Shown here: in pieces, positions 52,729 to 63,888 of the stretch
Layout: every line of letters begins with the position of its first letter
How positions within the stretch are numbered: position 1 is the stretch's first letter
Assembly (NCBI GenBank): GCA_004794655.1
Contig: SMMW01000534.1
Location: 4,955,001-5,019,000 of the forward strand
DNA length: 64,000 nucleotides
Reading direction: 5' to 3'
Source of the DNA: Marisa cornuarietis
Lineage: Eukaryota; Mollusca; Gastropoda; Architaenioglossa; Ampullariidae
Position numbers and translations under genes: made by a program
The notes under the pieces: generated by a model
What the model was told of the DNA's origin: nothing
The model's database searches: none
The model's input: the letters and a program-made list of their open reading frames with translations, nothing else

Positions 52729-53305
52729 TTCAACATTACGAGTATAGACGAAAGGTTGATCATAGTTCAGATAAAGTTTATTGAAAAATTATGTACTTCT
52801 TTTACCATCTAGCATAAAGTATAAGCGTCAAAGAGACTTTCAGTCAGTTTCATAAGACTTTCAGGCGGGCACAACGACTATGCTGCTAGAGTACTCCATC
52901 TAAGCACTGTACAGTACAAGGCTTTTCTTGGAAACTTGTTTATTGAGAGCAAGGTTGAAGTTTTGCTGTTCTTGGGAGAAGATCTGTTAACAAACGCTAA
53001 CACATGTCAATTTAGACTACATGATCATCTAAATTAACAGCGTAAACTTTGTATAGAAATGAAATATTGTGGCTGTAAAAGCACTATTGCAGTTAAAGCC
53101 TTTAAAACTTCGCGCGACGTCGTCGTTGTCAAGGGTTGTGATGTCGGCGGCTGTCATTCTCACTGTCGTCCTTCAGCCGGTAGCTCCTTCACCAACGTCG
53201 TTAGACCCGGAAACTCACGACAGTGGTCGATGGCTTCGGCAACCGTGTCACAGCTTTGGTTGGGTCCTTTGGCGGAGCTCCTTGACACATCCAGTCTTCA
53301 CAGTT
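52728..53305 (-). pseudogene. Broken duplicate of the vWD/C8-like gene's last exon
   Basis: The acceptor and first 17 codons (NCEDWMCQGAPPKDPTK) match the last exon of the intact gene at 58198-58386 with one change. Near 53254 one base of an A-run is missing (three against four), so the frame shifts and stops at 53201-53203 after 34 residues. A second deletion of about 23 bp follows near 53182. Similarity continues through the 3' UTR, including an AATAAA (plus TTTATT at 52777-52782), to the CA/CG repeat at 52686. No upstream exons of this copy are present; a LINE begins about 60 bp beyond the acceptor. It looks like a partial tandem duplication that has decayed. Confidence 0.8.
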
Positions 53306-53856
53306 CTGCAAGTCAAAAGGAGAGAAACGCTCAACGTAAAAGGACTCATTATGAGTATACAACAAGGTTGGTTGGTTGTTTATGTTTAACGCCGTGCCAG
53401 CTACTAGGGCTATACCACGGCGAGAAAAGTAATCTTGCTTTAAAATATTTAGGGACAAACCCCTAAGTAATTTAAACATAACATATTAATATACCAACAC
53501 AAGAATCAGGAACAAGGTAAAAGAGTGAGTAACATGTAAAAATGGGTGTTGTGGCCTAAAAAGCCACCAACATACCAAAAATCAAAAATTATCAAGGTAT
53601 AAAAAAGCTTAAATCTTGTGGTAAAGCCCTATCCTGGCAGTGGTTCACCTCGTAAAAGGTGCGACTGCGTGGCATACGTGTGTCCTCATCTTAGTCTGGG
53701 AAGAACTACCTCCTCCCGCCGCACAGGACGCCATGAAGGCAAGGGGTCTGAAAGAGGGGAAAGGGGGGCATGTAAATTATTTTGGCCCAGTGTCCCAGTG
53801 GCGTTGTCACAAGGACTGAACATAGGTCGAGAGGAAAGATTTACAGTCTGTTGATA

Positions 53857-54974
53857 CTATCGAGTGTAACTTAGCAGGAGACTGAAATGCAGCCTTGGCG
53901 GCCTGGTCCGCTCGAACATCGCCCGGGATACCAGCATGGCCAGGAGCCCAGATGAAAACAATGTCTTTTTCCGTTGGAGTAGAGCTGCATGGATAGTATG
54001 AATCTGGAACACGAAGGGGTGGTCAGAACGTTGGGAGAGAAGGGCTTGTAGAGCAGATAACGAGTTTGAGATGATCATAAAATTTTGGTCCGAAGAGCGG
54101 TGAACATGCTGCAAGGCTAGCAAGATGGCGTGAAGTTCCGCAGAGAAAATAGAGCACCCATCCGCAGGTCGGGCAAAAGAGGCCTGTTGTGGCTGGCAGG
54201 ACGGAACTGCTGCCGCAGCTACATGGCCACCGTTTGGGAAGCCAAGGGCGTGAAGGTCCAACAGAATACCTTGCTTCCAGGTAATGTGTCGTACGATTTC
54301 TCCAAGTCAACGAAAACTCCTAACACATGCTCTTTGCTAACAAATGCATCTGTAACAAAAGTTTCAAAACTGATCAGATGGTCCAGGGTACTGCGGTATT
54401 GTCTAAAGCCACACTGCAGGTTGGAGAGGAGACCCTGAGATTCGAGATGCCAAGTGAACCAGGCATTCACCATGCGTTCTAAAGTATTGCACAGACAACT
54501 AGTGAGAGCGATAGGACGGTAAGAGTTGGGATCAGAAGGATCTTTGCCAGGTTTTGGGATGGGCACCACGTCTGCCTCTCTCCACGAGGGAGAGAAACAG
54601 CCGGACACCCAAATAAAGTTAAAGATGTTTAGAAGTAGAATGAGACAGGCCTGTGGGAGATGAGTTAGCAGCTGATAAGAAATGTTGTTTGGGCCAGGTG
54701 CAGAGTCCTTGCACTTCTGAAGGGCCTGCTGCAGTTCATTAGGAGAGAAAGGTTTGTTGTATTGTTCAGAGATATCAGAAGAAAAGTTACAGCAAGAGAA
54801 TTCCTGAACAGAATTCAGGCGCTGAAATTCCGGAGAATAGTGAGAAGTAGAGGAGTTTTGAGCAATGGTGGATGCCAAGGTATTAGCAACATCTCGTTCC
54901 TCAGTGAGGACAGAGTCTCCAACCTGCAGGTGGCCTATTGAAACAGACTGAAACCTTCCCTTTATTTTCCTCAC
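53857..54974 (-). pseudogene. LINE ORF2 reverse transcriptase and RNase H remnant
   Basis: RT blocks CKDSAPGPNNISYQLL, NSYRPIALTSC, LQCGFRQYRSTLDHL and GVFVDLEKSYD are present (54974-54270). The later palm part with the catalytic xxDD loop is absent. The sequence jumps to an RNase H-like region in another frame with FSAELHAILLALQHV and ISNSLSALQAL, where the usual Asp of the SDS motif is Asn. Confidence 0.8.
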
Positions 54975-55380
54975 AGTCGATCACACCGCCTGGGAGGTGG
55001 TGCGGGAGGATAGTGATAACACAAACCTCTGTCACGCAAGTTTTCTGCTTTGTTTGAAAATGAAACGAGCTCGTGCTCAGTTGCGTTTAAAGTTAACTAT
55101 ATATTTTTCAGAGTGGGTTGGCGGAAGGCAAGGCGCTGGGCCTTCTTCCGAGAATGTTGGGCCACCCTGCACTCTTCAAGGGACACGTAGATGATGTTTC
55201 TGTGTCCCTTTCTTTTGAATGGTTGCCGAAGTTACTTTAGCTAAAACGGTCGTAAAAATTTTTATATGGTGGTCCTGGTTGCTATCACAGTAATCTAAAT
55301 TAAAACTATCACTAGAACAAAGGCGGGTGTCGCAGAGGCCCTGAAAAGCAGGCCAATCTGTCTTAGTCAAGTTCCAATTA

Positions 55381-56050
55381 TCAAATGTAACAATTATCTA
55401 CCTGCTCCAGAGTATTCAAAAACCGTACAATTATTGGAAAGTGATCACTGCCGCATAGGTCGTCATGTACAGTCCAGGTAAAATCTAGTAATACTGTTGG
55501 ACTGACTACTGACAGATCGACTGCTGAAACGGTGCTGCTGGATGGCCGACAAAAACTGCTTGAGCCATCGTTTAAGAGGCAGAAATCACTTTTCATAAAA
55601 AATGATTCCAACAGCACTCCCCTAGGGTCAATCAAATCCCCGCCCCACAGAGGGTGGTGCCCGTTAAAGTCCCCCAAAACAAGGACGGGAGAAGGAAGTT
55701 GGGTTAGAAGACCCTCAAGGTCTTGTCGGGAGATCCGAGCGGACGGAGGAAGATAGACACAGAAAATAGTGATAGTCTTGCCCAGTGTAACTCGGGCAGC
55801 AACAGCTTGAAGAGGAGTGGAAAGTGCTATCTGGCCACAAAAGGTGGGAGCGAAGAAGAAGAGCAGCCTCACCTGAAGGGACATCAGATTGCGAGTCTTG
55901 ACGTAAAATTTGAAAGCCTGTGAAGGAAAGGGAGGTAGAAGGTAGGAGAAGAGGCTCATGAAGAGGAATAATATCAGGTGACAAACGAGATGCTAGGAAT
56001 CGGATGTTGGCTCGGATCCCTCGACAGTTCCATTGAAGGATTGTAGACAT
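55381..56050 (-). pseudogene. LINE ORF2 endonuclease domain, frameshifted
   Basis: It shows STILQWNCRGIRAN at the start, then, in a second frame, VLVLGDFNGHHPLWGG and CGSDHFPIIV. These are the catalytic blocks of APE-type LINE endonucleases, which nick the target DNA. The change of frame is at about 55900. The linker towards the RT continues in 55176-55370. Confidence 0.8.
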
Positions 56051-56248
56051 GCTTTATCTGTGAGGAAAGGACGCGAAGCGCCTCACATAAGGAGAGGGAG
56101 AAGGAGAAGAAGAAGGAGAGGGCAGGGGGTGGCGAGATGGAGAAGGCTACGCAAGACGTCACTCATCCACGTCCATGCCCTGCTCGCCAAGAGAGGCAAA
56201 ACGGTTTAAAACAGGGCCTGAGTTTACTGCTGTAGTGGCCTCAGATGT

Positions 56249-57191
56249 TTAGTGTTGTGGACTAAGTTTTTCTTGTGATTTTGGTTTTGTTTGTGTGTCT
56301 TTCTTGTTTGTCTGTGGTGTAGTATTTTTACCTTTTGGAGATTTCGTGTTTCGTGCTGGTTGGCGTGTAGGTCTGACTGGTGAGGTTTGTTTGCTTTGAG
56401 TTTGACATGCCTGGGATGACTGGAAGCCACCACTGCTTGCAGGAGGAGGAGGCATAGCTTGACGGACTCGGACAGGGCCCTCCGAAGAGACCCATGTCAT
56501 GTCCGTCTTGATAGACACAGTGACGGTCGTTTTGCAACGACTGCCGAGTAGGAAGTGGAGCCTACAGTAGCTGCTCCTGAGGGTCCACCCACTACGCGAC
56601 GGCGAGCATCGGCGTAAGAGAGGCCAGATTTCGCGCGTACGCGTTGGATGGCTGCCTTTTCATTCCACTTTCGGCAGTCCTTGGATGAAACAACGCGAAA
56701 GCAGCGGGCTTGGGACTTACAGAAACTGGCTCCATGACCATAACGCTGGCAGTTGAAGCAGCGCAACGGAGAAGGTATGAAGAGTGAAACTTTAACCCGT
56801 AAATACCCAACCTCAATGAAGTCATGTATGACCCTTTTGAAGAGTTGAGGGATCTGTGTGCGGTTACTTCGATAGGACGATCTACAAACTGTTTTCCATC
56901 CCATCGGCGCAGGGCTTCAGGTGCTTTTCGATTTGCACACTGGACTAGGAATTGTCCAGAATGCAAACGTTTAATAGTAGAGAAATTAGATGAGATATTC
57001 TTAAAACCTTTTTCAATAGCGAAAGGGGAAAGGGACGAGAGCAGCCGGGCCGGCTCTGCGCACTCAACAACAAGAAAACGGAGCCAGGCCCCCTCCGCAG
57101 ACACTTTTACACTGTCACGCATCTCATTCTCACTGTCCGAAGACTCATATTCTCTTATTTGTTTTCCTAGGGTCGATTTGTTTGGTGCCAT
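56249..57191 (-). pseudogene. LINE ORF1 (gag-like, CCHC zinc knuckle), frameshifted
   Basis: It begins MAPNKSTLGKQIREYESSDS at 57191 and changes frame around 56830. It then carries CFNCQRYGHGASFC, a CX2CX4HX4C knuckle used for binding element RNA, and a Gln/Lys/Thr-rich C-terminal part in another frame. At least two frame breaks are present. Confidence 0.75.
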
Positions 57192-57759
57192 AATAAGAAC
57201 TATGTAATTCGTTCCTTCTGCTCCCCACCTACCACGGAGTCCAACAAGGGGATGCGACCGAGCGGTACCACTTAGGGCATTTCCAGCAGGGTCGCACCAG
57301 GGATGCAGAAAGAATAAACTCTGGCCTTCTGAAAGGAAGACCAGATTGAACCCAGCCGCAGCTATCTAATAAAGCTAGGGCAATACACGACCAGCCGATT
57401 GATTGGTGTGGGCCACACCAACCTCCCGTCTAGAAGGCCGACCAAAAGAGGTGTGTTGGTATGACGGGCCGCAATCCATCAGGGACCTGAACCTCCGGGA
57501 TTCCTTCCTCTCCCGACACGGGTTGCCCTGCACGGCAAACTCAGGGTGTCTAAAGAAGACCACAGAGAAAATAGTAATATGAAAATAAAGGTATGATGGA
57601 AAAAAGAAGGCAGGAGAAAGACCGGTGTAGACAGAAGATAGGAAAGATAAAACTGTAGTAGGATGGGGAGATTGTTGGTTAGAAAAAGACCTTTGTTAGT
57701 GTGTTCCCCCCTTCATCTGTCTCTAGATACCTCTCATGAATATTCACACCGATCAACAT

Positions 57760-57770
57760 GCGCGCGCGCA

Positions 57771-57809
<39 letters not shown>

Positions 57810-57828
57810 GCACGCACGCACGCACACC
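57760..57828. repeat. (CG)n(CA)n(CGCA)n compound repeat
   Basis: An alternating purine-pyrimidine tract, counterpart of the one at 52686-52727 at the same position relative to the duplicated exon. Confidence 0.95.
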
Positions 57829-57889
57829 AATAATATAGACCTTCGACATTAAAAACAAGGACAAAAGGTTATGCATACTTCCAATAAAG

Positions 57890-57895
57890 TTTATT
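57890..57895 (-). promoter_or_regulatory. Polyadenylation signal of the vWD/C8-like gene
   Basis: AATAAA on the minus strand lies about 300 bases after the stop codon. It is conserved in the duplicate at 52777-52782, which supports its use. Confidence 0.65.
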
Positions 57896-58197
57896 CAGAT
57901 ATTGTCTACTGCTTGCTGCATTTAGCAGAAAGTATATACGTCAAAGAGACCCTCATAAAACTTTCACAACCATTGTGCTGCTAGAGTACTCCGGTTAAAC
58001 ACTGCTCAGTACAATACTCTTTTTTGAGACTTGGTTAATAAGAACAGGGTGTTCACGTATGTCAGTTTAGAAAACATGATCATCTAAATTAACAGAATAA
58101 GTTTTCTTTAGAGGAGTAAAAATTGTGGCTTGAAAAGCGCTAAAGCGTTAAAGCTTTGCGCAACGTCGTGGTTGTCAAGTGTTGTGACATCAGAGGT

Positions 58198-59858
58198 TTA
58201 GGGACAGCTGTCATTCTCACTGTCGTCCTTCAGTCGGTACTTCAGGCCGCTGTAACACTTGGACTCCTTCACCAGCTCCGTCAGAACTGGAAACTCGCGA
58301 CAGTCGTCGATGCCTTCGGCGACTTTGTCACAGCTTTTGGTTGGGTCCTTGGGTGGAGCTCCTTGACACATCCAGTCAACACAGTTCTGCAAGTCAAGAG
58401 AAACAGCACTCGTTATGATAACGCAGCAGAAAGAAGAAATGAATCAGTGAATGTTAAAACAGCATCAAATATAAGGATTGGAAACAATAGCGATGCTAAT
58501 GTAATGAAACTGCTTATGAAAAACAAACGTATTCATTGTTAAACGTGCTACGAAAAATATTGTATTTGAAGTTTTTTTCTTGTGTACCTACAATCACGAT
58601 ATACGTAGAAGTCTACGAATGGACTGTGTCGTCAAAACCTTTTTTCCTTGGCACTTTATTTTCATCCCATATGAATGTTTTAAGGCAGGAAAAGCGTTAT
58701 TATACGGCCACAGAGAGGCGCGAAACTCACGGCAAATATTTCGATGGGTGAGAACATGTACTTTGTCAGACACTTCCGGTGACCTTTCTCACCCAGGATC
58801 CTATAGCAAGCGGCGATGGTCCTTTCTCTCGCTGCGTCGTCGGGGCAGAGGTTGACGAGCTTTTCCTGGCTGACTTGGCAGAAGTCTTCAATTCTGTCAC
58901 AAGCGCAAGGGAGACAATGAGAAGTAGCTGGCAAAAACGCAACGACCAGTAAGTGTTCCTTTCTGCTCAGCGTGTGAGCGTGAGCCTTAATTATCGGCAT
59001 ATGAATCCTCTTCTACTTCGGCTTCGGTTTTTTTTAATCTAACGGCTGGACAAAGTTCAACGTGAGATACTTAAAAAAATTGGGCGAATACCTCCTTCCG
59101 TTTCTGTTTTCGAGATACACGTCTTCAAACGTCGTCTTATACATGAAGAGGTCAAACTCATGACGTCACGTTTGTACACAGATTAATAATATACAAATTA
59201 ATAATGATTATACTATCCCAGGTCTCCCACTGGCGTAGGCCTTGACAAAGAAAACAGAACCACGGAAATCCTGACGGATGTGTTGTTTATTTTGACCTGT
59301 TTGTAGGAACATATCTCCAGAATGGAAGGGGCGTTTTCTTCCCGATTTGGGGAAATAGTATCATGCGTGAATCCACGAAAAGAAAATTGGCACCCCACTA
59401 GAGCCGTAAACCCTTTCGACAACTATGTCAGGAGAATAACTGTTATAACTATATTGGTCAAAGTCGGGACATAACCTCAGGATATAATAAATATAATTTC
59501 TGAGTTTAAACGAAAAAGAAAAAGCACGCTGAGAGACTGAAACGTGAAAGGCACAAGTCAGTTTCGCACAAGTTCTAGGTTGTGATTGTATTTAAGGCTA
59601 GGATCGGTAACACGTACATGACTTTTTCCTCCCTGTCATTTTGTTACTTAGAGACGAAAGACTGGGATGATGAATGCCTCCTTTACATTGTTGGGGAGGG
59701 GTATTATTTCTTACTTCTCGTATTGGGTGATCTTGGGATTACCGAACACGTCGAACATAACAGTGGCTACGTCGTCTGACCATTGGGTGAAGTCAGCAGT
59801 CCTGTCCTTCAGAACGTTTTTAGATGTATTTCCTGAAATTTAATGAAAAACATTTAAC

Positions 59859-59906
<48 letters not shown>

Positions 59907-62900
59907 ATTAACAGAGGATGAAGCTAGTAATTTTGTAAAGAAAGCAAAAGGCACTCAATCATATGGCCAAGACCGATTTTCTGTAGTATTTAACTTGGTC
60001 AGAGGTAAGTTGGATTTAGGGCTAGGAACTCAACACTTCCTTAATTTATTAATTTACATAGCATTATAAACGTCAGGGACTGAAAGAAGTGGCTTTATTG
60101 TGCATTTATTGACTATACAACAACATTTTATATAATTTAAAGATCTTTCCTTTGGGAAAATTGTTTAAAGAAAGATGTTAATGGCTATTTGCTTCAAACC
60201 GTGACAAAATCTTGCGTTAGATAATGCAAGTCCCGTTCAGGTTTTTACATGTTTAGGACATTGTAAAATGTTCTGACTCTAATACAATATTACAGAAAGC
60301 ACGCAAAGCATTTTGCGCCAAGCGGTATTTGTTAATTTGAAAAAAACTAAATGTACTGTTTGTTCAAAAGCGAAAATACTTAATCTACCTGTTTTCAATA
60401 GGGAGTTTTAATATAAGGAATAGTTAAGTCGTGTTTGTGTTGTTATATCTAGGTGTTCAAGTCAATACATTCTCAGTGGCTCATAGAATCTGTGTTTTGA
60501 TCGTGCATATTGGGCAATGAGATCGCTGTAGAAAACTTTCACTCCCTGCAGATATACAGGTGAATTTATTTGATTATAGATTTTCCCTTCTATTATCGTA
60601 AAGTATGGGGGACTTCGGTTCTTGCTACAAAATTACGACTCCTGTCTTATAAGTATGTTTTCAGACTAAGAATAAACACACCCAACTCAGTGGTATTTGA
60701 TGGGTAGGTAGGTTTCCACTAAACGTCACTGCAATAGAAAGATGATATGTTTTGGTATAAAAAGTTTAATCCTTCTAAAGTATACATTTTCTAGTACTGC
60801 TTACTAGTTTACTGACATAGTGTAAGTGACTAATGGAATCCATTCATATTATTATTATATATATATTACTTACAAGAGCACCAGCTCATTCCCCAAGCTC
60901 AGTCAGCATAAAGACCTTTTCACAGTACCGAAACTAATTAAAGTGACCACCGGTATATTATCTGCCCTTGACAGTGGTGATGTTTCTGTCTTAATCTACT
61001 GACCTGTCTGCTGCATTTTACACTACCTACCACTCTCTCCTCCATTAAAGACTCCACACCCTCTACGGAGTATCTGGATCAGCACTAGCATGGTTCAACT
61101 TCTATCTCACTTTTAGGACGCAGGCTGTGTTTGTTAATGGTCAAACATCTCACCCTGCTCCACTTTCTTGTGGGGTCCCCCAAGGCTCAGTACTCGGCGC
61201 AGTTGTTGTTGTTGTTATTATTATATTGCAATTAAAGTTTCTTTCGAATAACTTGGTGATATTATGTACTTGGGGCCAATAAAACTTTAAAATCCCCCAA
61301 CCTGTTTAAATATAAGTTTAGTAGATGTTTTATTCGACATGCATATCTAAAAATGGTTTTTTGAATTGTATGGGAGGTATATGTATTGGAATTAAAGATT
61401 GCATAAAGCATCGTACTTTTGTGAAAAAAAACTTTCAAAGCCTCCTAAGTGGAAATTTTTCTCACCACAGAGCTGCTCAGGATACGGAACTAGTGGGGCG
61501 CTGTCGTCATTGCAAGTGAAGGACCAGTCAGAAGACTTGAATTTACTGCCCTTGAACTCATACAGCCCAAAGCTGAACGACCAGACATTTTGCTTCTCAG
61601 TGAAGATCACACTAAGGCCGTCATCTTCGGGAGCGTAGTTAAAGATGTCGGTGAACTGAAGTTCGCCGTCTTTCTTCACAATCGGCAGCAGGGTTGTTGA
61701 ACCCTCGCACTGCAGCTCTGTCAGGTACTGTGAAAAAAAATAGAACAAGCTGAGTGGGCCATGAACTCGCGTCCTAACCCGACAAATCACATACACGAGT
61801 AAAAATTTTCTCTCTCTCTGTTTAGAGATTTTGTCCGCTGCAGACCTACACGTGCTGTACGCTTCTTTATCTCCTCCACGATGAAAAAGAGTCATTAGTT
61901 TGACCTCAGTTCACACTAAATGTATAAGAAAAGTAAGTGGACATTTGTTTCAAACTATGTTTCTTTTTCTAAAATATATATGCTTTTTCTCAGTGTTTTG
62001 AAAGATTTTTTTAGTGGGCCATTTTTGCAAACCACTTAACGGTGATCGTAAGCTTTTTTAAACTGCCATATTTCAATTAAATATTTAAGTTTGCTAACAC
62101 CAGACAGACAGACAGGAAAGTTGCCATCCCTTACTTTGCCGGCGATCTTGTAGCTGGTGCGGAATTCGATCTCTTTTCCGTCGGAGATCCTCTTGACACC
62201 CAGCCAGGCCGTGGCAGAGAGGTAATCGACGCCGTTATAGGTGATACCCGGGGTGATATTGATGACGTAGTCACCGCATTTCTGGCCCTTAATAGCGTTG
62301 TACTTGCAGGGTAGCTCCACCCTGGCTCTGTAGCCGTTAAACTGCACCAGGCGGTTGCCGTACTCTGAGCTACAAGTGAACGCTGCTCTCCCTGTGTAAC
62401 GTAACACACATTCACACATCTTCATGCATCACATTGCTGCTGCTGTTGTTACTATTCTTATTATGAGTAATAGTAGTGGTATTTCTGTTTGTACTGCTGC
62501 TACTAAAATAGCTACGATGCACTGAAATTATTTGCAAGGTCTGTCTTAGGGCTGATTTTTTTTATGTTCTTGCTTCTAATTATACTGCAACGTGTCTTAC
62601 TACGGCAGTAACTACTCACCCTACCACTTCAATAACGACGAGTACTATTTCTGCTGGTGTTCTGAAAATATTTCCACACTCTATACAAACGCCCGTGTAG
62701 ACTGTGCTTGTTCTATGCTTGCCTTATCGCTACCACACACTTTGATATCTTATACTGGTTTACTAGCTGTAGCAAAAAAATACCTGGGGATGTCATTTGA
62801 ACTGTACAACGAGTGTAATTAATACGAGTGTAAATTCATCATACACGGCAAAGAGAAGGGGAGAGCCAAACTTTTTTCCAAGACCCTCCTCCCTTTTTAT

Positions 62901-63888
62901 TCTAACCACCGTCAAAAGTTGCTGCCAGGCACTGAGCTACCGCGAGATCTGAAAAACAGAAGTGTCAAGAGGAAAGAAAAGTGCTTGTGCATGACCATTA
63001 ATTAGAGAGTGGGTAAACCTGGGTGGGTGGAGTGAGTGAACAATAGCTTGATTCTTCCAGTGCAGGAATCTCTGGCCTTACGTCACCCGTGTAAATTCAA
63101 GGTGTATATACCCTTCCCTCCCTTCCCCTCCCAACACACAATACACATATGCTCAGGCTGCCCTGACTACCTCATTCAGAGACTCCAGAGAGTACAGAAC
63201 TCCGCTGCACGTCTGGTACTTAGAGCAAGGAAAAGGGACCATGTCACTCCTCTCCTTCGTTTCCTACACTGGCTACCCGTCCGTTCTCGCATTCAATGCA
63301 AACTGTCTGTGCTGTGTTTTAATTTCTTTGCTGGCTCCTGTCCTGACTATTTCTCTGAACTTCTCATCCCTTACTCTCCGGCCAGACAACTCCGCTCTTC
63401 GTCTGACAACCGTACTCTAATTGTTCCTGTCACCAGAACAACAACATATGGTCACAGGACGTTTGGCTACTGTGCTGCAAAACAATGGAACTCTCTTCCT
63501 TTTCATATCCGTCACCTTCCCACAATTGAATCTTTCAAATCTGCACTGAAAACGCACATCTTCCTTGAGCATTACTCCTAACACAGTCCACAATGCTAGT
63601 CCTTGCACCCCCCCCTTCCCTCTTTCTACTCTACCCATCACTATTTTTCTCTGTTCCTGTTACTTGATGCCTTTTGTTATCTGTTTCGTCAGTACTGTCG
63701 TTTTCTTTCGTTCCCTGCGTTCTGTATCTCCTTAAGCCACGTCTCTTCCCCGTTATAAGCGCTAAGAGCATGCTCTCTATGAGTGTGAATATGCGCTATA
63801 AAAATCTTCATTATTATTATTATTATTTATACTCACCACCGACAAAAGCCACTGCGGCTAGAAAAAGAAGAATAAAGCCGCACTTCAT
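58198..63888 (-). CDS. Secreted cysteine-rich vWD/C8-like protein (5 coding exons)
   Basis: Exons on the minus strand are 63837-63888, 62135-62391, 61466-61727, 58731-58927 and 58198-58386: 957 nt, 318 residues, GT-AG throughout with phases agreeing. Residues 1-17 (MKCGFILLFLAAVAFVG) are a signal peptide, so the product is secreted. Residues 19-190 resemble a vWD-like beta domain (FNGYRARVELPCKYNAI, CGDYVINITPG, EIEFRTSYKIAGK). Residues 190-300 are Cys-dense in a C8-like order (CYRILGEKGHRKC, then FANCVDWMC). About 19 cysteines follow the signal peptide, suggesting a disulphide-rich extracellular protein of mucus, shell matrix or egg fluid; the role is inferred. Exon 4's acceptor at TTTTTGCCAG was chosen because it restores phase; another AG at GTGACAG does not. 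A strong acceptor ending at 63911 indicates a 5' UTR intron leading to a non-coding exon outside the window. Confidence 0.82.
59290..59410. repeat. Relative of the inverted-repeat element at 35960-36310
   Basis: The shared order ATATCTCCAGAATGGAAGGGG, then GATTTGGGGAAATAGTATC, then CACTAGA parallels the right half of the 35960-36310 element. Confidence 0.5.
59860..59905. repeat. (CA)n microsatellite
   Basis: A pure CA run of about 23 units. Confidence 0.96.
60950..61230 (+). mobile_element. LINE reverse transcriptase fragment
   Basis: Read on the plus strand with one in-frame stop, it gives LTFRTQAVFVNGQTS and CGVPQGSVLGA, the conserved RT block just before the catalytic xxDD loop. It ends in a TTG/TTA-rich run at about 61201-61225, so it lacks the rest of the RT. 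Confidence 0.7.
63150..63830 (+). mobile_element. Non-LTR retrotransposon 3' end, copy 3 (best preserved)
   Basis: An open frame at 63036-63581 includes VQNSAARLVLRARKRDHVTP, RFLHWLPVRSRIQCKLSVLC and RTFGYCAAKQWNSLPFHIR, the C-terminal region of CR1/L2-like LINE proteins, with an intact stop. The 3' UTR ends with GCGCTATAAAAATC and an (ATT)n tail at 63810-63829. The tail abuts the 5' splice site (63831-63836) of the opposite-strand vWD/C8-like gene. The 5' part of the element is missing. Confidence 0.85.

Larger units (their letters stand above)
53366..57555 (-). mobile_element. I/Nimb-like LINE, 5'-complete but internally deleted
   Basis: The minus strand shows, in order, a 5' region (57555-57192), a gag-like ORF1 with a CCHC knuckle, an APE-type endonuclease, a reverse transcriptase, an RNase H remnant and a 3' end with GGCGTTAAACATAAACAACC followed by an AACC-rich tail. 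This order, including RNase H, fits the I/Nimb superfamily. Several frameshifts occur, and an internal deletion joins the middle of the RT to the RNase H near 54270. The copy is dead. Boundaries are approximate within tens of bases. Confidence 0.8.
57556..58197 (-). other. 3' UTR and 3' flank of the vWD/C8-like gene
   Basis: The 3' UTR should run from 58197 to just past the AATAAA complement at 57890-57895. Beyond it lie the compound CA/CG repeat at 57760-57828 and about 200 bp of anonymous sequence up to the LINE. Confidence 0.6.
58928..61465 (-). other. Intron 3 of the vWD/C8-like gene
   Basis: It holds a relative of the inverted-repeat element (59290-59410), a (CA)n run (59860-59905) and a LINE fragment (60950-61230). 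No other coding sequence is seen. Confidence 0.7.

Noticed and set aside
58868..58891. Alternative acceptor GTGACAG for exon 4 of the vWD/C8-like gene
   Set aside because: It would put the following conserved cysteines out of frame with exon 3, whereas the acceptor at 58928-58930 keeps the phase.
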